Assembly (NCBI GenBank): GCA_013400155.1
Contig: VXBM01001877.1
Span: forward strand, 27,488 to 91,487
Reading direction: 5' to 3'
Source: Helopsaltes ochotensis
Taxonomy: Eukaryota > Chordata > Aves > Passeriformes > Locustellidae
DNA length: 64,000 nucleotides
How positions within the stretch are numbered: the first letter of the stretch is position 1; every line of letters begins with the position of its first letter. A program made the translations under genes and the position numbers. Shown here in pieces: positions 22,871 to 36,452 of this stretch. The notes below the pieces were generated by a model that made no database searches, was not told the DNA's origin, and saw nothing but the letters and a program-made list of their open reading frames with translations.

Positions 22871-25681
22871 ATGGCGAATATCTGAATACATCTATATAGA
22901 CAGTACGGAAGGGGGAGAAAGAGACACATACAAAATTGTGTTGGGCTTAAGTATTTTAGAAATTATTGTTTGGTAATTAGAATGAAACAAAGTTCCAAAA
23001 GTCATATAGTGGAAAATTAATTAATGTTTACTTTTCGATAATTACTGATTCTGCTCTCAGAAAGTCTCTGAACAGACTTCCACAGCAAGATTCATCTCAC
23101 CTAAGCTTAAGGTGCCTGCAGGGCAAATGGCAATGTCTGAGCTTATTACCTTAAAAATCTTTTGTAATCAATATGGGAAAAAAACCTAAATCAACTTTTT
23201 AAATTTGGTTCATCTGATCTGTAGGAGATAGTTGTTTTAGAATGAGATCAACCGTAGACTAATGAAGATTTTTTTCCCTGACTATAAAGGAAAATTAAGA
23301 TGATGAGCTTACATTAGTTGTATGTAGCCTAAATATCTACTTTTGACCGTATAAATCATATCATGTTACAGTCACTGTAACATGGTTTTGTTCACATTTT
23401 TGTAAGCATCTCTAATGTACTCAAAAGATTCTAAATAATCCATCTATTCTTAATTGTATTGTTTTCCTTTTGAATTGATTATACTTACAAGAATGTTAGG
23501 AGATATATTGGGTAGAAGAAAAGTGCAAAAGACAATCGCTTGCTTAGGACACAGGCGTCGCAATAATTTTGTGCATGTGAGGAGAATGATCCCATGTGGA
23601 CATGGTATCGCATAATTGTCTATCATGTGGAATTTACATTTTTCTGCCAAGCATCTGTTGATAGCTGCAGGGAAGTGGCGAGGCCAAATAAAGAGGACAA
23701 TTGAGCATGAGCCAGGGCACTCCATTTAATATCTCACTATTGTCACTTTTACTACCTGCTGGACATTTAACCTCTCTGGCCCTAATTTCTTTCCTTGTTT
23801 CTGTGATGGGGTTTTTGTTTGGGTTTTTTTTTGTTTGTTTTCCACAGTTCTTCACAGTTCACAGCAGAAAAGAGTGCTGTTTTAGGGTTAGTTCTTTATG
23901 CACCACAGAAATAATAATTGTATGTAATACATTGCATTAAAAACTTATCGATGAATATCTGGTTTATGGGACTGCCCTCTAAGATGAGTCTTCTAGCAGC
24001 TGCAACATTAGAAACATAAGCCCCAGGTGCAGAAATTGTGTTGTGCTAAACGAGCCAGTGGTCTAATAAAAGGAACTCTAGATCCACTAAAGTGAAGATG
24101 TGTTAATGACAAGTCCTTACTAAATGAGGTCACTTCACAGCCTTTCACAGTATAAAGTAGAAATAAATTTCATTTTAGGAATAATAAAATAAAAAGAAAC
24201 CTCATTTTGTCATTAGAATGGACTCTTAGAGATGGAGATTACATTTCCTTTTAAGGTGAACTCTCATAGCAGCTGTGCATATAAATGAAGTGCTGAAATA
24301 TTTGTAATATTTATAATGTTTTAAAATTGATACCATTTACGTACAACTCATTGTTAAGAGCGTATGTAAAACAAAGGTATTTCTCAACTGGAGCAGTTCA
24401 GAACAGGGAGTTTAGTTCAATTTCTCCTTTCCTTTTTGTATTCATGACTAAATATTGCAGAGCTGCTCTAGCTGGTTCTCATTCTGCTGAATCAGCTCTT
24501 ACAGAAGCATCATTGTTCTTGGAGACTGACATAGGTTACAGACTGCTTAAGAAATGTGAATTAGGTGCACTGGTGCATAGGAATGAGCAGAAGAACTTGA
24601 AAGCTTTTTTTTTTATTATTATTATTTTGTCCAATCAACTCTGCCTGTCTCTGTAGTGCCTATATCCAGATTAACCCCAAGCTTCAAAGAGTTTTTACAA
24701 AGCTTCAAAGCAGGCAATTTATGCATCATTTTTACCCTATTTGAAGGTAAACCTCTTACTTCAGGGTGCAAACATTCTTTAAAGAGGGATGGAAATCCAA
24801 AATAAAATTCCAAGAAATTGAATTAATGGTGAAAAACCTGATACCTCTATCCTAGTAATTTTTTTTTTTTCTTTATGGTTTTGACACAATGTGCTTTGCA
24901 TTTCTTTTCAGGGTCATTTTGTCATATCACATAAAGTACAGTGAGGTGCATATTCCACATAGGCCTGCGTATCTGTTCAAGAGGTCACTATACCTCAAGT
25001 GTTTCAAGTGTTCATTGCCATGCAGAAAAAATGAGAGCAATTAAGATGAAAGAAGCTGACATGATATAGTTGTACCTCTGCAGGACAAGTATTCTGCTGT
25101 GTAGATTAAGTGAGCCCCTGCATGATATCTCTTTGAGATTAAAAATTACTGCAGAGAAGACAGACCTATGGCTTGTCAAATGCTCCCCTCCTTATGGTTA
25201 AGTATCAGTGAAAATCAGTATTCATCCTGCATTTCCAGGACCTTTTCTTAAATGTCCATGTTTCTTCTGATAAAGAAGCAAGTCATATGAATATCTGTGT
25301 TCCATCTGCATTTCAACAGAGACATGATTAACGAGTGACCTCAGACACTTTTATCCTTATTGTGCTATTCAGTGGAATTCAGCATTCAGGTGGCAATGTG
25401 CATTTTTCTGTAATGATTAACGTCTGCATGGTTCCAAATACACCAGAATTTCCAAATCACAATGCGCCTGTTGCAGATGGACTTTTAGTCAAATAACTTG
25501 GCATCTGTACCAGTACAATATATCTGTCTGAATGAGGACGTACCAACTGAGATTTTTCATCAAGTGACCAGACTGGTACAATACTGATATAACCCTTCAT
25601 TATCCACTGGTGATAGAGAGTGTGAGTGTTAGAGGCATCTTAATATTCTGACCAGAGGGAGCTGCAATTTTCTGAACACGT
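22871..25681. other. Sequence without recognised genes
   Basis: No supported gene. A 109-codon frame at 24327-24656 (+) has no recognisable domain. The part at 24.9-25.65 kb is somewhat less AT-rich and free of simple repeats but carries no identifiable family. A 23-bp palindrome lies at 23362-23384. Confidence 0.5.
23362..23384. repeat. Near-perfect palindrome, 11-bp arms
   Basis: CATGTTACAGT (23362-23372) and ACTGTAACATG (23374-23384) are exact reverse complements around one C. The half-site TGTTACAGT is not overwhelmingly AT, so it is a little less likely to be chance than the other palindromes here. Confidence 0.75.
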
Positions 25682-25735
25682 GGGGTTTTTTTGGGTTTTT
25701 TTTTTTGGGTTTTTTTTTTTTTTTTTTTTTTTTTT
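25682..25735. repeat. T/G low-complexity tract
   Basis: GGGG and GGG clusters separated by T runs, ending in a long poly-T. It is the complement type of the A/C-rich blocks elsewhere in the window. Confidence 0.85.
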
Positions 25736-26018
25736 AATGTGATTTCCCAATATTCTGAGCACATATTTGAAATTTAAATGTAAACATTTAAAAAATTACT
25801 ATGGCTATATTTTGAGAAAACACTGGCATTTCAATTGACTGTATGGAAATTGAATTATGGCACATCTGCTTAAGACCCTTTAAATGGTAAATGAGAATAC
25901 CCACGGAGGAGTTTGATGCAGTTAAACTAGTCAACTTTAAATTTATTTCTCTAAAAAATCAGATTAATTTGACTGATGGTCCTCCATGAATCAAATATAT
26001 TTTTGCATGAAAGGTAAA

Positions 26019-28070
26019 ATTATAGAATGATATAAGAGTCTAGATTGGAAATGACCTCCAGATAGCCTCTGTGAAAAACAGAGCCTTAGTCTAGGCTAAG
26101 GCCTTGTCAAACTGTCTTCAATGTTTCCAATAAGGAACAGGTCTGAGTACCCTGTCTGAGGTTTAACTGTCCCCAGGATTATTTTTTCTTCCTTACATAT
26201 AAACGGAATTCCCCCTGAATTGACTCATGCCTATTACCTCTTCTCTGTTCATCTTGAAGCCTTTTGAAAAGAATACCTCCTTCTCCTCTATAACTACCAT
26301 TCCAGTGATGGAAAACCGTGATTAGATCCCTCCTGAACCTTTTCTTCCCACAGTTCTTCTCTCACAGTTCCTTTAATTTTTCTTCACACACCAAATTCTC
26401 CCGTGCTCCCATCCTCTTGTGTCTCCTCCTCTGATCCCTGTGTGTTTGGTCTGTATTTTACTTGGAGGGTACCAAAACTGGGCACAATATGCCTCTTGGC
26501 CTAACAAGTGCTGTGTGGAGTGAAACAATCACATTCCTCGTGATGCAGTTGCTGGTGCGATCGCTGAAATTGTACATCACTGATGCAAAGGCATGCTGCT
26601 AAGTCACATTCAGCTTGCTGTCCATCAGGAACCCCAAATTTTTCCATCAGAGCTGTTCCCAACCAGTCAGTCCCCAATCAGTACTACTGACTAAATTATT
26701 CCATCTTGGCTGCAGGGTTTCACATTTTACTTTGTTAAGCCTTATGTAATTCCTTTTAGCCTGATTTTCTCAACTGTTGAGGACTCTGTATTTTACCTCG
26801 TCCATCCAGTGTTATCCACCTCCTGTCTCAATGTGGTGTCAGTTGAAATGTTGATGCTAGTGTAGTCAGTGCCATCACCCAGGTTGTTTTTAAGAGGAAT
26901 CCCATGCATGACCCACTGACAGTTTGACTCTGAGATGTTGATGACTTTTTGAGTTCAGCACGTGAGACATTTTTCCATCCATCTTCAGACTGATTTGTCC
27001 AGGCTGTCTAATCAGCTTCAACAAGTATGTGAGAGATCATGTCAGATATCCTGCAGAGGTCAAGGTAAATGGATATCCACAGCTCTCCTCCATTCACCAA
27101 GGAAGCCATTTCATCATAGATGACAGTAAGACTGGCTCTACACAATTTCATCTTTGTAAACCTGTGTTGACTCTTCCTAACCTTCTTGTCTTTCATTTGT
27201 GTGGGCAAATTTTCCACATGGATTAGTTCTATTGTACTCCCAGGAATGGCTATCTGGTCAGTAGTTTTTCTTAGATTTTTTTTTTTCAGTTGTTGATGGA
27301 TATATTTGACTATTTTTTAAACTGTGTTCCTCGTCAATTTTCATGACCTTCTAAAAATGGCAGAGGAAGTTTGAACTAGTATCTTCTGATGTCTTCAGAT
27401 TCATTCCATCACATCCTAAAAACCTCTTCCTGTACAATTGCTACAGATGGTCCCTAGCTCAATCCTCCCTTGCTGTCAGTGACTCACCATTTGCTTTTCC
27501 ATTTAATCTTGGAATGGAGACTTGAGAGCTGACATCAAACTTAAAGATCGAGGGGAAAACATGACTGAGTACTTCTTTTCTGTGTCATTTCTCAGTTGTC
27601 AGATGCACTCGGCAGCAGTCTGTGTCTTCCTTGTGCTTCCACTCAGTACTAACCGACCTGTGGAAGTCTCTATCTAGCTTGAGCTCCAGCTGAACTTTCC
27701 CTTCCTGACTTCATATCTGCAAGCTCAAATAATATATTTTGTATTCCTCTTTACGCATGTACCCACTTTCCCATTTTCATGTCTCTTTTTTTGCATTTGA
27801 GCTCTTTGCATGCTATCTCTTTAACAAGAAGTCTGGTTTATTTCTTTCTAGATCTGCTCCTTTTTAATTTCCTTTTGTTCCCCCCACTCCAAATTAGGGG
27901 GATGGACAGATTTGAGCAGGCTGTCTCTGAAAATTTCTCAGCACCTTTGCCCACTATGGCAGACTCCCACAGGAGTCCTAACAGTTCCCTGAGCAAAAAC
28001 TCTCCTAGCAGCTGAAATCCGTACTTCTGAAATCTAAGGTGTCTATTTTGCTACCATAATTTTGAGCAAA
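26019..28070 (-). mobile_element. Old CR1 LINE, about 2 kb of 3' end, reverse transcriptase and linker
   Basis: A long, strongly diverged CR1 in minus orientation. The plus strand begins with the 3' terminus ('ttatagaatgatataag...ggaaatgacctccag') and proceeds through the ORF2 tail. The reverse transcriptase region holds a decayed catalytic motif: the usual FADDTKL reads ISTDTTL at 26829-26849. RT motif A follows (27059-27061 encodes the Asp of IYLDL). The linker toward the endonuclease includes 'tcttgagctccagctg'-like segments (27.66-27.71 kb) and 'cccactatggcagactcccac' (27.95 kb), ending near 'ctaaggtgtctattttgctac'. Many indels and stops show it is long dead. Similarity in 27270-27500 is weak, so that stretch is inferred from colinearity. 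Confidence 0.85.
27008..27217 (-). pseudogene. CR1 reverse transcriptase motif A remnant
   Basis: A 69-codon open stretch within the old CR1. It retains the spacing of RT motifs upstream of the active site: SQHRFTKMKLCRASLTVIYDE corresponds to the usual QHGFTKGKSCLTNL segment. IYLDLCRISDMISH then corresponds to IYLDFSKAFDTVSH. The motif A Asp is preserved (27059-27061), but the Lys and second Asp of KAFD are lost or shifted in context. It is an isolated piece of a decayed protein with no independent start or function. Confidence 0.8.
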
Positions 28071-31000
28071 AACTTTAAAGTGAGGCGTAGGAGAAAGATT
28101 ATATATTAGTATTCATGTGTCTTTGTGTCTATTTGTGAGATTTAAAGGGTTGTTTTTTGGTTTTTTTTTATTTGTGTTAATAATTAACACACACAAACAC
28201 TATACATACTAGTTGTAAGTATTTACCATTACTTCTAAAGTGCCTCAACAGTTTATAATAAAGGAAAACTCTCTCCTCATTCTAACTTACATGTTTCTTT
28301 GCTTCTTCTGCTCAATCTACATTATTTTGGCTGGTTTTGTGTTTAGAATACAAAAGAGCAAAACAATAACCTTTTAGTAACAATGCCTAATTAAAGAAGC
28401 AATAAAGAATATTTTCATGGTAAAAGTTTCCACATGGAATTTTCAAAACAGTCTTATAACTAACACTAAAAGCTTTAGTAGTATAATGTAAATAGGAAAA
28501 ATTCATGGAGAAATTCAGCTCACAATAGGACAAGTGACTGTGAATGACACCTATTTCATCTTACTTAACTCATTTAGAGTATATAAGGTCCAGTATGTAG
28601 TCCAAATCAGATGTTTATACTCTCCAAGTAATCAATGGAAAGAAAGGAGGAGTGAGACATCCAGAGAGTGAGTAATTTTAAAAGAGGTATCTATTAGAAC
28701 CATGATAAATATATCTCTGGAAATGCTGCTCTCTTTAATTTCTGTGGAGGAAATTTAGATGAATAGCAGACATGTCTAATATGAAAATGTTTAAAATGGG
28801 GTGAAATGAATAAGAACTGTGTGAGCTCTCCATGCATAAATATGATGTTGTATGAGCCTTATAAACTGTTTACTAGTACACCTGAACAGTATCAATTGAC
28901 ACACTGAAAGAATCCATGCAAACAGCAATACGATGTTGATTCCTAGCAGATTATTTTCAGTTTTGTTCCAGAGAATGACTGAATCATTTTCTTTAGTTGA
29001 ATTAGACTGAACTGCCAAATATTTAAATTTAGATTGTTGGAATTAGTAATTAAGGTATTCTATCCATGCACACTACCCCAACTATTTACAAATTCATTCC
29101 AGATTAGAAATCCTTTTCTATATCTAAATGATGTTATTCTGATCACTTTATCTTATATTTGCTCTTGATTGCTGTAATCACTCACTTGACCTTGGAATTT
29201 TCACTATGAACAATAGGAAAAAGAAAAAATGTAACTATTGCAACCATCACCTGTAATCCTTGGCGTGTTTACATTGTCTTCTCATTCATTACACTAGTTC
29301 TCATCCATTTTTTTGTACAAATACTTTTACAGTCCAGCCTCTTTAGAATTTCAGAAAAAAAAATAATTGCAGTGAACAAAATTTTGTGAGGGGGTTAATA
29401 ATGCTGGTAAAAGGAACAGAAAATTTGTTTAATTCTAAACCCACTAGATGTTAGAGCTCGATCTCTACTATAAAACCATTTATGTATTATTGTGTATGTA
29501 ATTAAAATATGCAAATAAAGTCCCAAGTAGAGCACTCAGTTACTTGTCCAACCAAGCAGCAAACAGTTGTCAGAGAAAGTAGATATCTACAAAAATAAGT
29601 TTGAACACTTTGATCTGAAACAACAAATATATGTTACCAAAATCAAAAATAATTATGGCTAACACATTCCTTCCCAGTTAGGCTTATGTGACTTTTCAGA
29701 AAATATGTGATTTGGAACCACTCAAAGAGAGAATTGAAATAAACAAAAATTCTTAAAAGTTTCACTGAGGAAAGGAGCAACATACCTAGCAATTAGATAA
29801 TATATATTAACAAAACGAGTATCTACTCTTGTGTTCCTTATTAAATATTGAAGGCAGAACACAAGTGTGTTCTGCTGTATATTTGGAACTTGACAGTCAA
29901 CACAATAATCTTAAATTTTTTTTTTTTTTAAACAGATGGCAGGAAAAGGATTTTCAAAAGTATCCTTGAACCTCAAAAATACACAATGTCAGAAATGGTG
30001 TGAAACCATCAGTAATCAGAAAAAAAAAAATTGCTAATGCTCAGATTTCAAGGTTTTTCTTCTAAGGATCAGCTCAAGAAATACAACTAAAAAATCAGAT
30101 TCCTATTAATTTATATGGACTATTTCAGAAAGCCACACTTCCTAATCAAAAATTCAGATCATACTGACTTTTAATTTCTCTTCTTTAAAAAAAGTCAATA
30201 GAGACAGACTCCGTAAGAATTTATTTTCAGACATTAGTGACACCTTCTCATTGCTTATGAGTGAATTGTTTCAGATAGCAGAAATTTACAGTTGGATTTA
30301 ATTAATTCCATTTAATGCATCACTTTTTTTTTTTAAGAGAAACACAGTTTTTATGCATGAAATACATTCATATTGTTCAAGGTAACTCAGGTAAGTTTTT
30401 TAAGTCAAATAAAATGCAGTAACAATGGGATAAAATTCCCTATTTCTCTTGCAAATCAAGCAAGAAAGAGGTTTTTCATGTAACCATTTACTAGACTACC
30501 GAAATGTACTCTATACAGATTATATACAGATCTGCTACCATGACAAAAGATAATAGTTTTGTAGAGATGTTAACATTTGTTAATTTTCACCAGTTTCTTT
30601 ACACCAGTTCATGTAAGTAGTCTTTAGTACTTCTCACTTGAGCGACTCGTATAAGATACATTCAGATACAACCTTGGGAAATCAGGAAACTGTGCAAAAT
30701 TTCATGTTTCATTCTCATATAAGGTGCTTATGCTCTGTCTACATTTTGACACATATAAAAAGTTCTGTACTTTTTTACTACCTGACCTTTTTTATAAAGT
30801 TGTGGCTGGAATCTTAACTGTCACAAACACGTGTTCTCCAAATTATCTTAATTTTAGGGTAGTTGGTTCAGCTGACGTTTTAATCACTGGCATATCCATT
30901 GATTTCTATTTACCATGTTAAATGTAAATTGTTCTGTTGAGCACTTTAATTTCATTTAACGTGGCTGTAGTACTGGATGCCATGTCACGCAAGCACCATC

Positions 31001-34000
31001 AGATAATGGACCATATACCAAGGCCCCTATAGCCAGAGTTAAACAAACTAGCTTGCATTTCTAAGTATGAAATTCAGAAAGCATTTTGCAGTCAATATTA
31101 ATGTTCTATACAACTCTATTTTTCCACCCAACAATAACTGGAAATAAAAAGGGATGCCAAAGTATTGTTCAGACAACAAATCTTCCTGGTTTCTGCTTTA
31201 GTAAAAGCGTTTTCTTTCATTTCTATTTCAGTTTTGCCTGTATTGGTTGGTTTCCAAGGCAATATTACTCTATTTTCAAACCCTGTTTGCATAAATGTTC
31301 AGACTACAATAGAGTTTTGACACGTGGGTGATGTTGAAAATATTTGATCTCACATATCAGCACTGTTGCTCTCATAATTCTCATTACCCTGTGCCTTACA
31401 ACTGCATAGCTATCTTCAAATTAGTACACGTCACAGCTTACAGCAAAAGTTACAGCTTTAGCATGCTATTTCTTTTATCAGGATTATCATAACGCTCATA
31501 ATGCTCATTTATAACAGCAGATAGCGCCCATTTCATTCCCTCTGCTGGTTTCTAACTCTCCCATTAGGGCAGAATGACTGTGGTCATTCTTGTGCATAAG
31601 GGTGAAGAGCAAAGCCAAGCAAGAGCACATGCTTTCAAACATGATGACTGGGAGTGTTGCAATATGCAAGGACTCCTAAGACGTTGATTTTTTTGAGCAC
31701 TGGTTACGCATTTTTCCTTTTCACGTGTTTAAATATTCATTTAGCTATCAATTTCGTATGAATTTGAAATAAAAAAAATTGCATAGTTTTATAACTGAGA
31801 ACTTGATCTGTTGTCTTCATTATCTTTCTTTTTATTCCCCCCTCATTATCAGCAGTTTGCCAATCAATTAATTTTCATTTAAGCATGTTGCATAGTCATT
31901 CAAAGATCTTTCTAAGCTGAACATTATCACACAAAGTGAATCAATATTGTCTTGCTTGTACAGAAGTTATTAGTGAATTATTTATTAAAAAGTCACAAAT
32001 TAATTCTGCATTCAGTTTTTCCTCACCAGAATAAACACCCAATGTACAACATGCTGTTTTACAAGGAAAGATAAAATTTAATGTTATAAGGAGTAATATC
32101 ACTGCAGTTTTTGTACTTTTGTACAAAGAAGAAAATATTTTCTTTAGATTGTAAAATAGCTCAAATGCCTACAACCAAGGAAACATCAAATGGAAAATAA
32201 ATTTATATATATATATTAGCTTGTTACTTATCAAAAACAAAACAAAAACAAAACAAAACTTTCTCTAAATGGAGCTCTGATTATAACAAAATCTGCCATA
32301 ACATCTGTGGATAAATTCATTCACAAGGATAAAAATGTTTTATCCAGACTATCTATTTTTCAAATGAGTCTCTCTTTGTGAGATATAAAAACAGTTTGCC
32401 TACAGAAGTAATGAGCAGCCTCTGTAGGCTACATCCACTGCTCATGAATATTTTACCATATTTTTAATTTAAAGTGATATTGCTAGAGTTACATTTGCAT
32501 TAGACTAATGAAGATGGTCATTTCTCAATGGTAAAAAAGAAAAAGAGGGAGAGAAATAGGAGATGTCAAGTAACCCGTGTTAAGAATATCCTAAGGAGCT
32601 GATATCTTATTGAATAAATAACATTGAATTACTTTCTGCTACTTTCTAATCTTAGAACAGTTTCAGTGTTGACCTTGTCTCTTCCTGAAAGATGGTTTCT
32701 ATATACCTGCCTCTAGTATTCAGAATCTAGACATGTCTTCTTAACGTCCATTGATGTTACCTTTCTTCTCTTCAGTTTTTACGCCAATTCCAGCCACCAG
32801 TTGCCTGCTTTTAATTGTTTTCTTTAGACTTTGTATTGGATTCTCTCTGAGTAGTCATTCTGAAATGGCTCTTTAGGGTTTAATGAATGAGTCAGTAAGC
32901 AATATAGACCATCATCAGCAAATACACTGTGTAAAGAAATACCCTGTATAACACAGTGCTTATAAAATGTAATAGTGTTCCTGTTACCCTTCACATATCT
33001 GAACAGCATGAAGGACAGCCTTCAAAGCCTGTGGCAGACAGCTCTGCATCTCAAACCCTTGCAGTCATAGCTCACTTTCTAGCTTTCTGTAGCTCAACAG
33101 CAAGACCCTCACATGTTGGATAGAGCTGTGAATCTGCAGGGAGAACTAGGACACTTGCTAAGTCTCCCACAGCCGTGGTTTCTGGCAGTGTGGTTAAATA
33201 AATATCCTGGATAAAAAATATCTTGGAGTCATCCAGCTGCCTGAAATCACACCATACTAGATTAGGGTAAAACTAAAAGGTAAATTGAATTTCTTATTGA
33301 AAACCTCCAAAATAGTAATATGCCTAAAAATAGTTGTATAAGAAATAAGGAAAGAAATAAAAACTTTGTCATTCTCTTTGCATAGTGACTATCAGAAAAG
33401 TCTGTCATTCTCTCATGTTTTGGCTTTCCTATTCTGACAAGAAAAGCTTTCAGGCTTTGGTTATACCTTCTCTCAGTGCTTGGGAGAATACTAGCCTTTA
33501 GAGACAGCTCCTCTTCTGAGATATTTGAGAAACTATCAAGGATAGCTTTAAAACAGCTGCTGGTGAACAGTACCCATATGAACAGAAAACTAGACCTTTT
33601 GGGATTCTTTTTTAATAAGATGAAGGACTGTACAGAGACACACCAGCATTTAGGAGGACCATAGAGATGGACAAAAGGAATGAAAGGCCAATGAATGAAT
33701 AGCCAAAGTATCTTACCAGTAAAGAATGACAGCATTTCTGGTACATTTCATGATATTTTTAACATTAAATTAACTTTTTAAAAGAAGTACTCCTAACTTT
33801 TTTTTTTTTTTTTTTTTTCAGTAAACAGAAATAAAAGTAATAATTGACCCCAAACAACTCCATTCTTTTGGATCATATTAAAGTTCACAAATTGGAGAGA
33901 AAGAAAGAAGTCAGAGTCCTGAGCAAGTAAAAAAGAACTCAGTTACACAGTATGTTAGCATTCTGTGAGCTGTTGGAGTTTCTTATCTCTCACTGAACAT

Positions 34001-34686
34001 ACAGATTCATATGAGGACTGAACAAAAAGACACAAAAGAAGAATAAGGAAGAAGAACATTTTATTCAAAATAAAGTAGAAATTCAATTTTCAACTTTTCC
34101 CCTATCTTTTTTTTTTTTTTTTCGGTTTTATCTTCCACAGCAGAAGGAGGTATGCAAAAATGCTATTAAACTATTCACATCTACATCTTTAAATTCAAAA
34201 TTAATGAATCATAACTGTGCTACAGTAATCCACTTTAGGACATGATTGACACTTAAAAGCTGTGTCCTGATTAGTTATTTTGGTGCTTTGGATTATACTA
34301 TAGCTATTCACCAACCTTCAGCAATGTGTCTTTGTAATATAATCACTAATAACTCCATGACAATCCTAAAGCTATGATGAAAAAAGTAAATGGGTGCAGT
34401 AAGTACTAATTGCTTCATCTGTTTGTGTCCTTCCCTTCTCACAATTTATCTCCGAGATAAATCTTTTGAACTTCAGTTTACTTTTTCACTTTGCTTCTCC
34501 ATCCCTTGAACATTTAACTTCCCATGAAGTTAAATGCCTTTACACACCTGGTAAAAATTAAATTCTGTATGAATCAACAGAGTCTGACTATAAAAATATT
34601 GCCTTAAAAATTGCCTTTTTTTCCTCATATAGGCTAAATTAGAAAAAAAAAACAAAAAACAAGGGTCACAAAGTAACTGAATGCGT
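28071..34686. other. 6.6 kb AT-rich sequence without recognised features
   Basis: The longest stretch without any identified repeat. No exon, RNA or known element could be supported. A 157-codon frame at 33262-33735 (-), the longest in the window, has hydrophobic ends and no family motif. Short AT repeat at 32203-32216, CAAAA run at 32235-32260, poly-T of 21 at 33798-33818. Confidence 0.5.
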
Positions 34687-34845
34687 GAGGTTTGAAAGAA
34701 CCTTTGCAGTTCATCGTGTCCAAACCCCCTACTGAAGCAAGGCCACCTAGAGCCAGTGGCCTCAGACTACATCCAGGTAGCTTTTGAAAATCTCCAGGGA
34801 TGGAGATTGCACAGCCTCTCTGAGAAATCTGTGCTGAAACTCACA
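34687..34845 (-). mobile_element. CR1 LINE, 3'-terminal fragment
   Basis: The plus strand reads 'gtttgaaagaacctttgcagttcatcgtgtccaaaccccct', then 'gccacctagagcc', 'ccaggtagcttttgaaaatctccagggatgg' and 'cacagcctctctgag'. This is the reverse complement of the CR1 3' untranslated and terminal coding region. It is short and diverged, about 160 bp, and typical of old 5'-truncated copies. Confidence 0.88.
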
Positions 34846-35866
34846 CCAAGTCATGTGAAACTCTGATACACTGCTCAAGGATGTTACAAGGACAAAGTTC
34901 TTCCCACAAGCATGGTTGTTATCAGAAGGCTTACGACGTGTTTAACAGTACTAAGGCTATGAAAAAGAACACGGAATCCGTTTCCTAGAGATGATGTGGG
35001 ATGTATAAGATTAGGCTCCTGCCTTTTGAGAAGGTCATAGGATTTGTGACCTGAATGTCAGATGGTCGACGGAACACGAGAGACAAAATTTCTTTTTGTA
35101 ATTGAAGAAGCAGTGATTTTTAATACCAGATTTTTATACAGGTTATAAATTCTGTATATTTACAGGTAGCAATATAGACTTTCTTTAGACTTATAGGGAA
35201 TTTTTAATTTGAAAAAAACCTCAATCCTGATTAGACTAGGGGTTAACCAGATGTGAAACTGTAAATTAAAAATTAAAAAATTAAATTAAGGGAAAATTAT
35301 GTCAGGAAAAAAAAATCATTTTATTGTACCATGCAGATACCATCCTTCCTGACAATTTAGGAAGATGGGGAAGTTTGCCCCTGTGTTTCCCAGTGGGAGG
35401 AAAGAAGGGGAAAAGATCTTTAAATATAAAAAAAGTCACAGAAAATATTTTTTTTTTCCATAAAGAATGTGTGTCTGAGTAGAGAGAGGTGAGGGGCATT
35501 CAGAGCTAAATAAGCTGCTTTGAACTCCAAGTCTCCAAATCTAACACTGGCAGTACAACTCAGGAAAATTATGTAGAGCAAAGAACAGTGTCTGAAAGTG
35601 AAATTTTAAGTTGGATGCTTATTTGGGTATGCTTTATGTACAATTTTTGTTTCTTAAATTTGTGACTCAGTGAGGCTAATTTACTCCTCTAGTTTATATA
35701 TGAGCTAAGATTTCTGACATCACTTTATAATCAATAAAGTGTAAAAACATCCAGAAAAATTTAACTCATTCTACTGTAACAGTCTAAATTAGGTCAGAGG
35801 AATTGTTCACTAGAAATGTGTGTTTCTCTGGAGAACACCCAGAGTAATTTTAGACATCTACACTGC
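34846..35866. other. Sequence without recognised features
   Basis: About 1 kb between the CR1 fragment and the solo LTR. Nothing recognisable. Confidence 0.55.
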
Positions 35867-36452
35867 TGTCATGGCTTAGCCCCAGTCAGCAACTCATCCC
35901 CACACAGCTGGTTGCTCACTCTCCCCACAGTGGGAGGGGGAAGAGAAAGAGAGGGGTAAAAATGAGGAAATTCATGGGTTGAGATGAAGGCAGTTCAACA
36001 GGTGAAGTAAAAGTTGCACGTTCAAGCAAAGAAAAACCAAGAATTTATTCAGAGCTTCCCACAGGCAGGCAGGTGTTCAGCCATCTCTAGGAAAGCAGGG
36101 CTCCATCACACACAATGGATACTTGAGAAGACAAATGCCATCACTTCAAATGTATTTCTTTGCTTTCTCCTTCCCCCAGCTTTATCTGAACATGGCACCA
36201 TAGTGTACGGAATACCCAGTTGGTCAGCTGGGGTCAGCTGCCCTGACTGTGTCCCTTCCCAACTTCTTTTGCACACGCAGCCTACTCTCTTCTTGGGTGG
36301 GGCATGAAGCAGAACACCTCTTGACTCTGGGCAAGCCCTGCTCAGCAATAACAAAAGTATCTCTGTTATCAAAAAGTTTTCACTGGAAAACCAAAACAAC
36401 CCCACAGTAGCTACTATAAAGAAAATTGACTATCACAACCAAATCCAAGACA
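35867..36452 (-). mobile_element. Solo LTR, avian endogenous retrovirus
   Basis: The plus strand runs from TGTCATGGCTTAGCCCCAG to 'accaaatccaagaca', matching the reverse complement of a common avian LTR. On the minus strand a degraded TATA (GATAAAG, complement of 36180-36188) precedes an AATAAA (complement of 36044-36049), the correct order for an LTR. The five bases before it (ACTGC) and after it (AATGC) match at four positions, consistent with a 5-bp target-site duplication. No internal region remains, as expected after recombination between the two LTRs. The same LTR type recurs at 52410-52835. Confidence 0.88.

Noticed and set aside
25682..25735. G-quadruplex in the T/G tract
   Set aside because: Only three G clusters are present, with loops of more than seven T, so a stable intramolecular quadruplex is unlikely.
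33262..33735. 157-codon open frame on the minus strand, the longest in the window
   Set aside because: It has no recognisable domain. Its composition is that of random AT-rich sequence with hydrophobic stretches at both ends, and there are no supporting splice, promoter or conservation signals visible.
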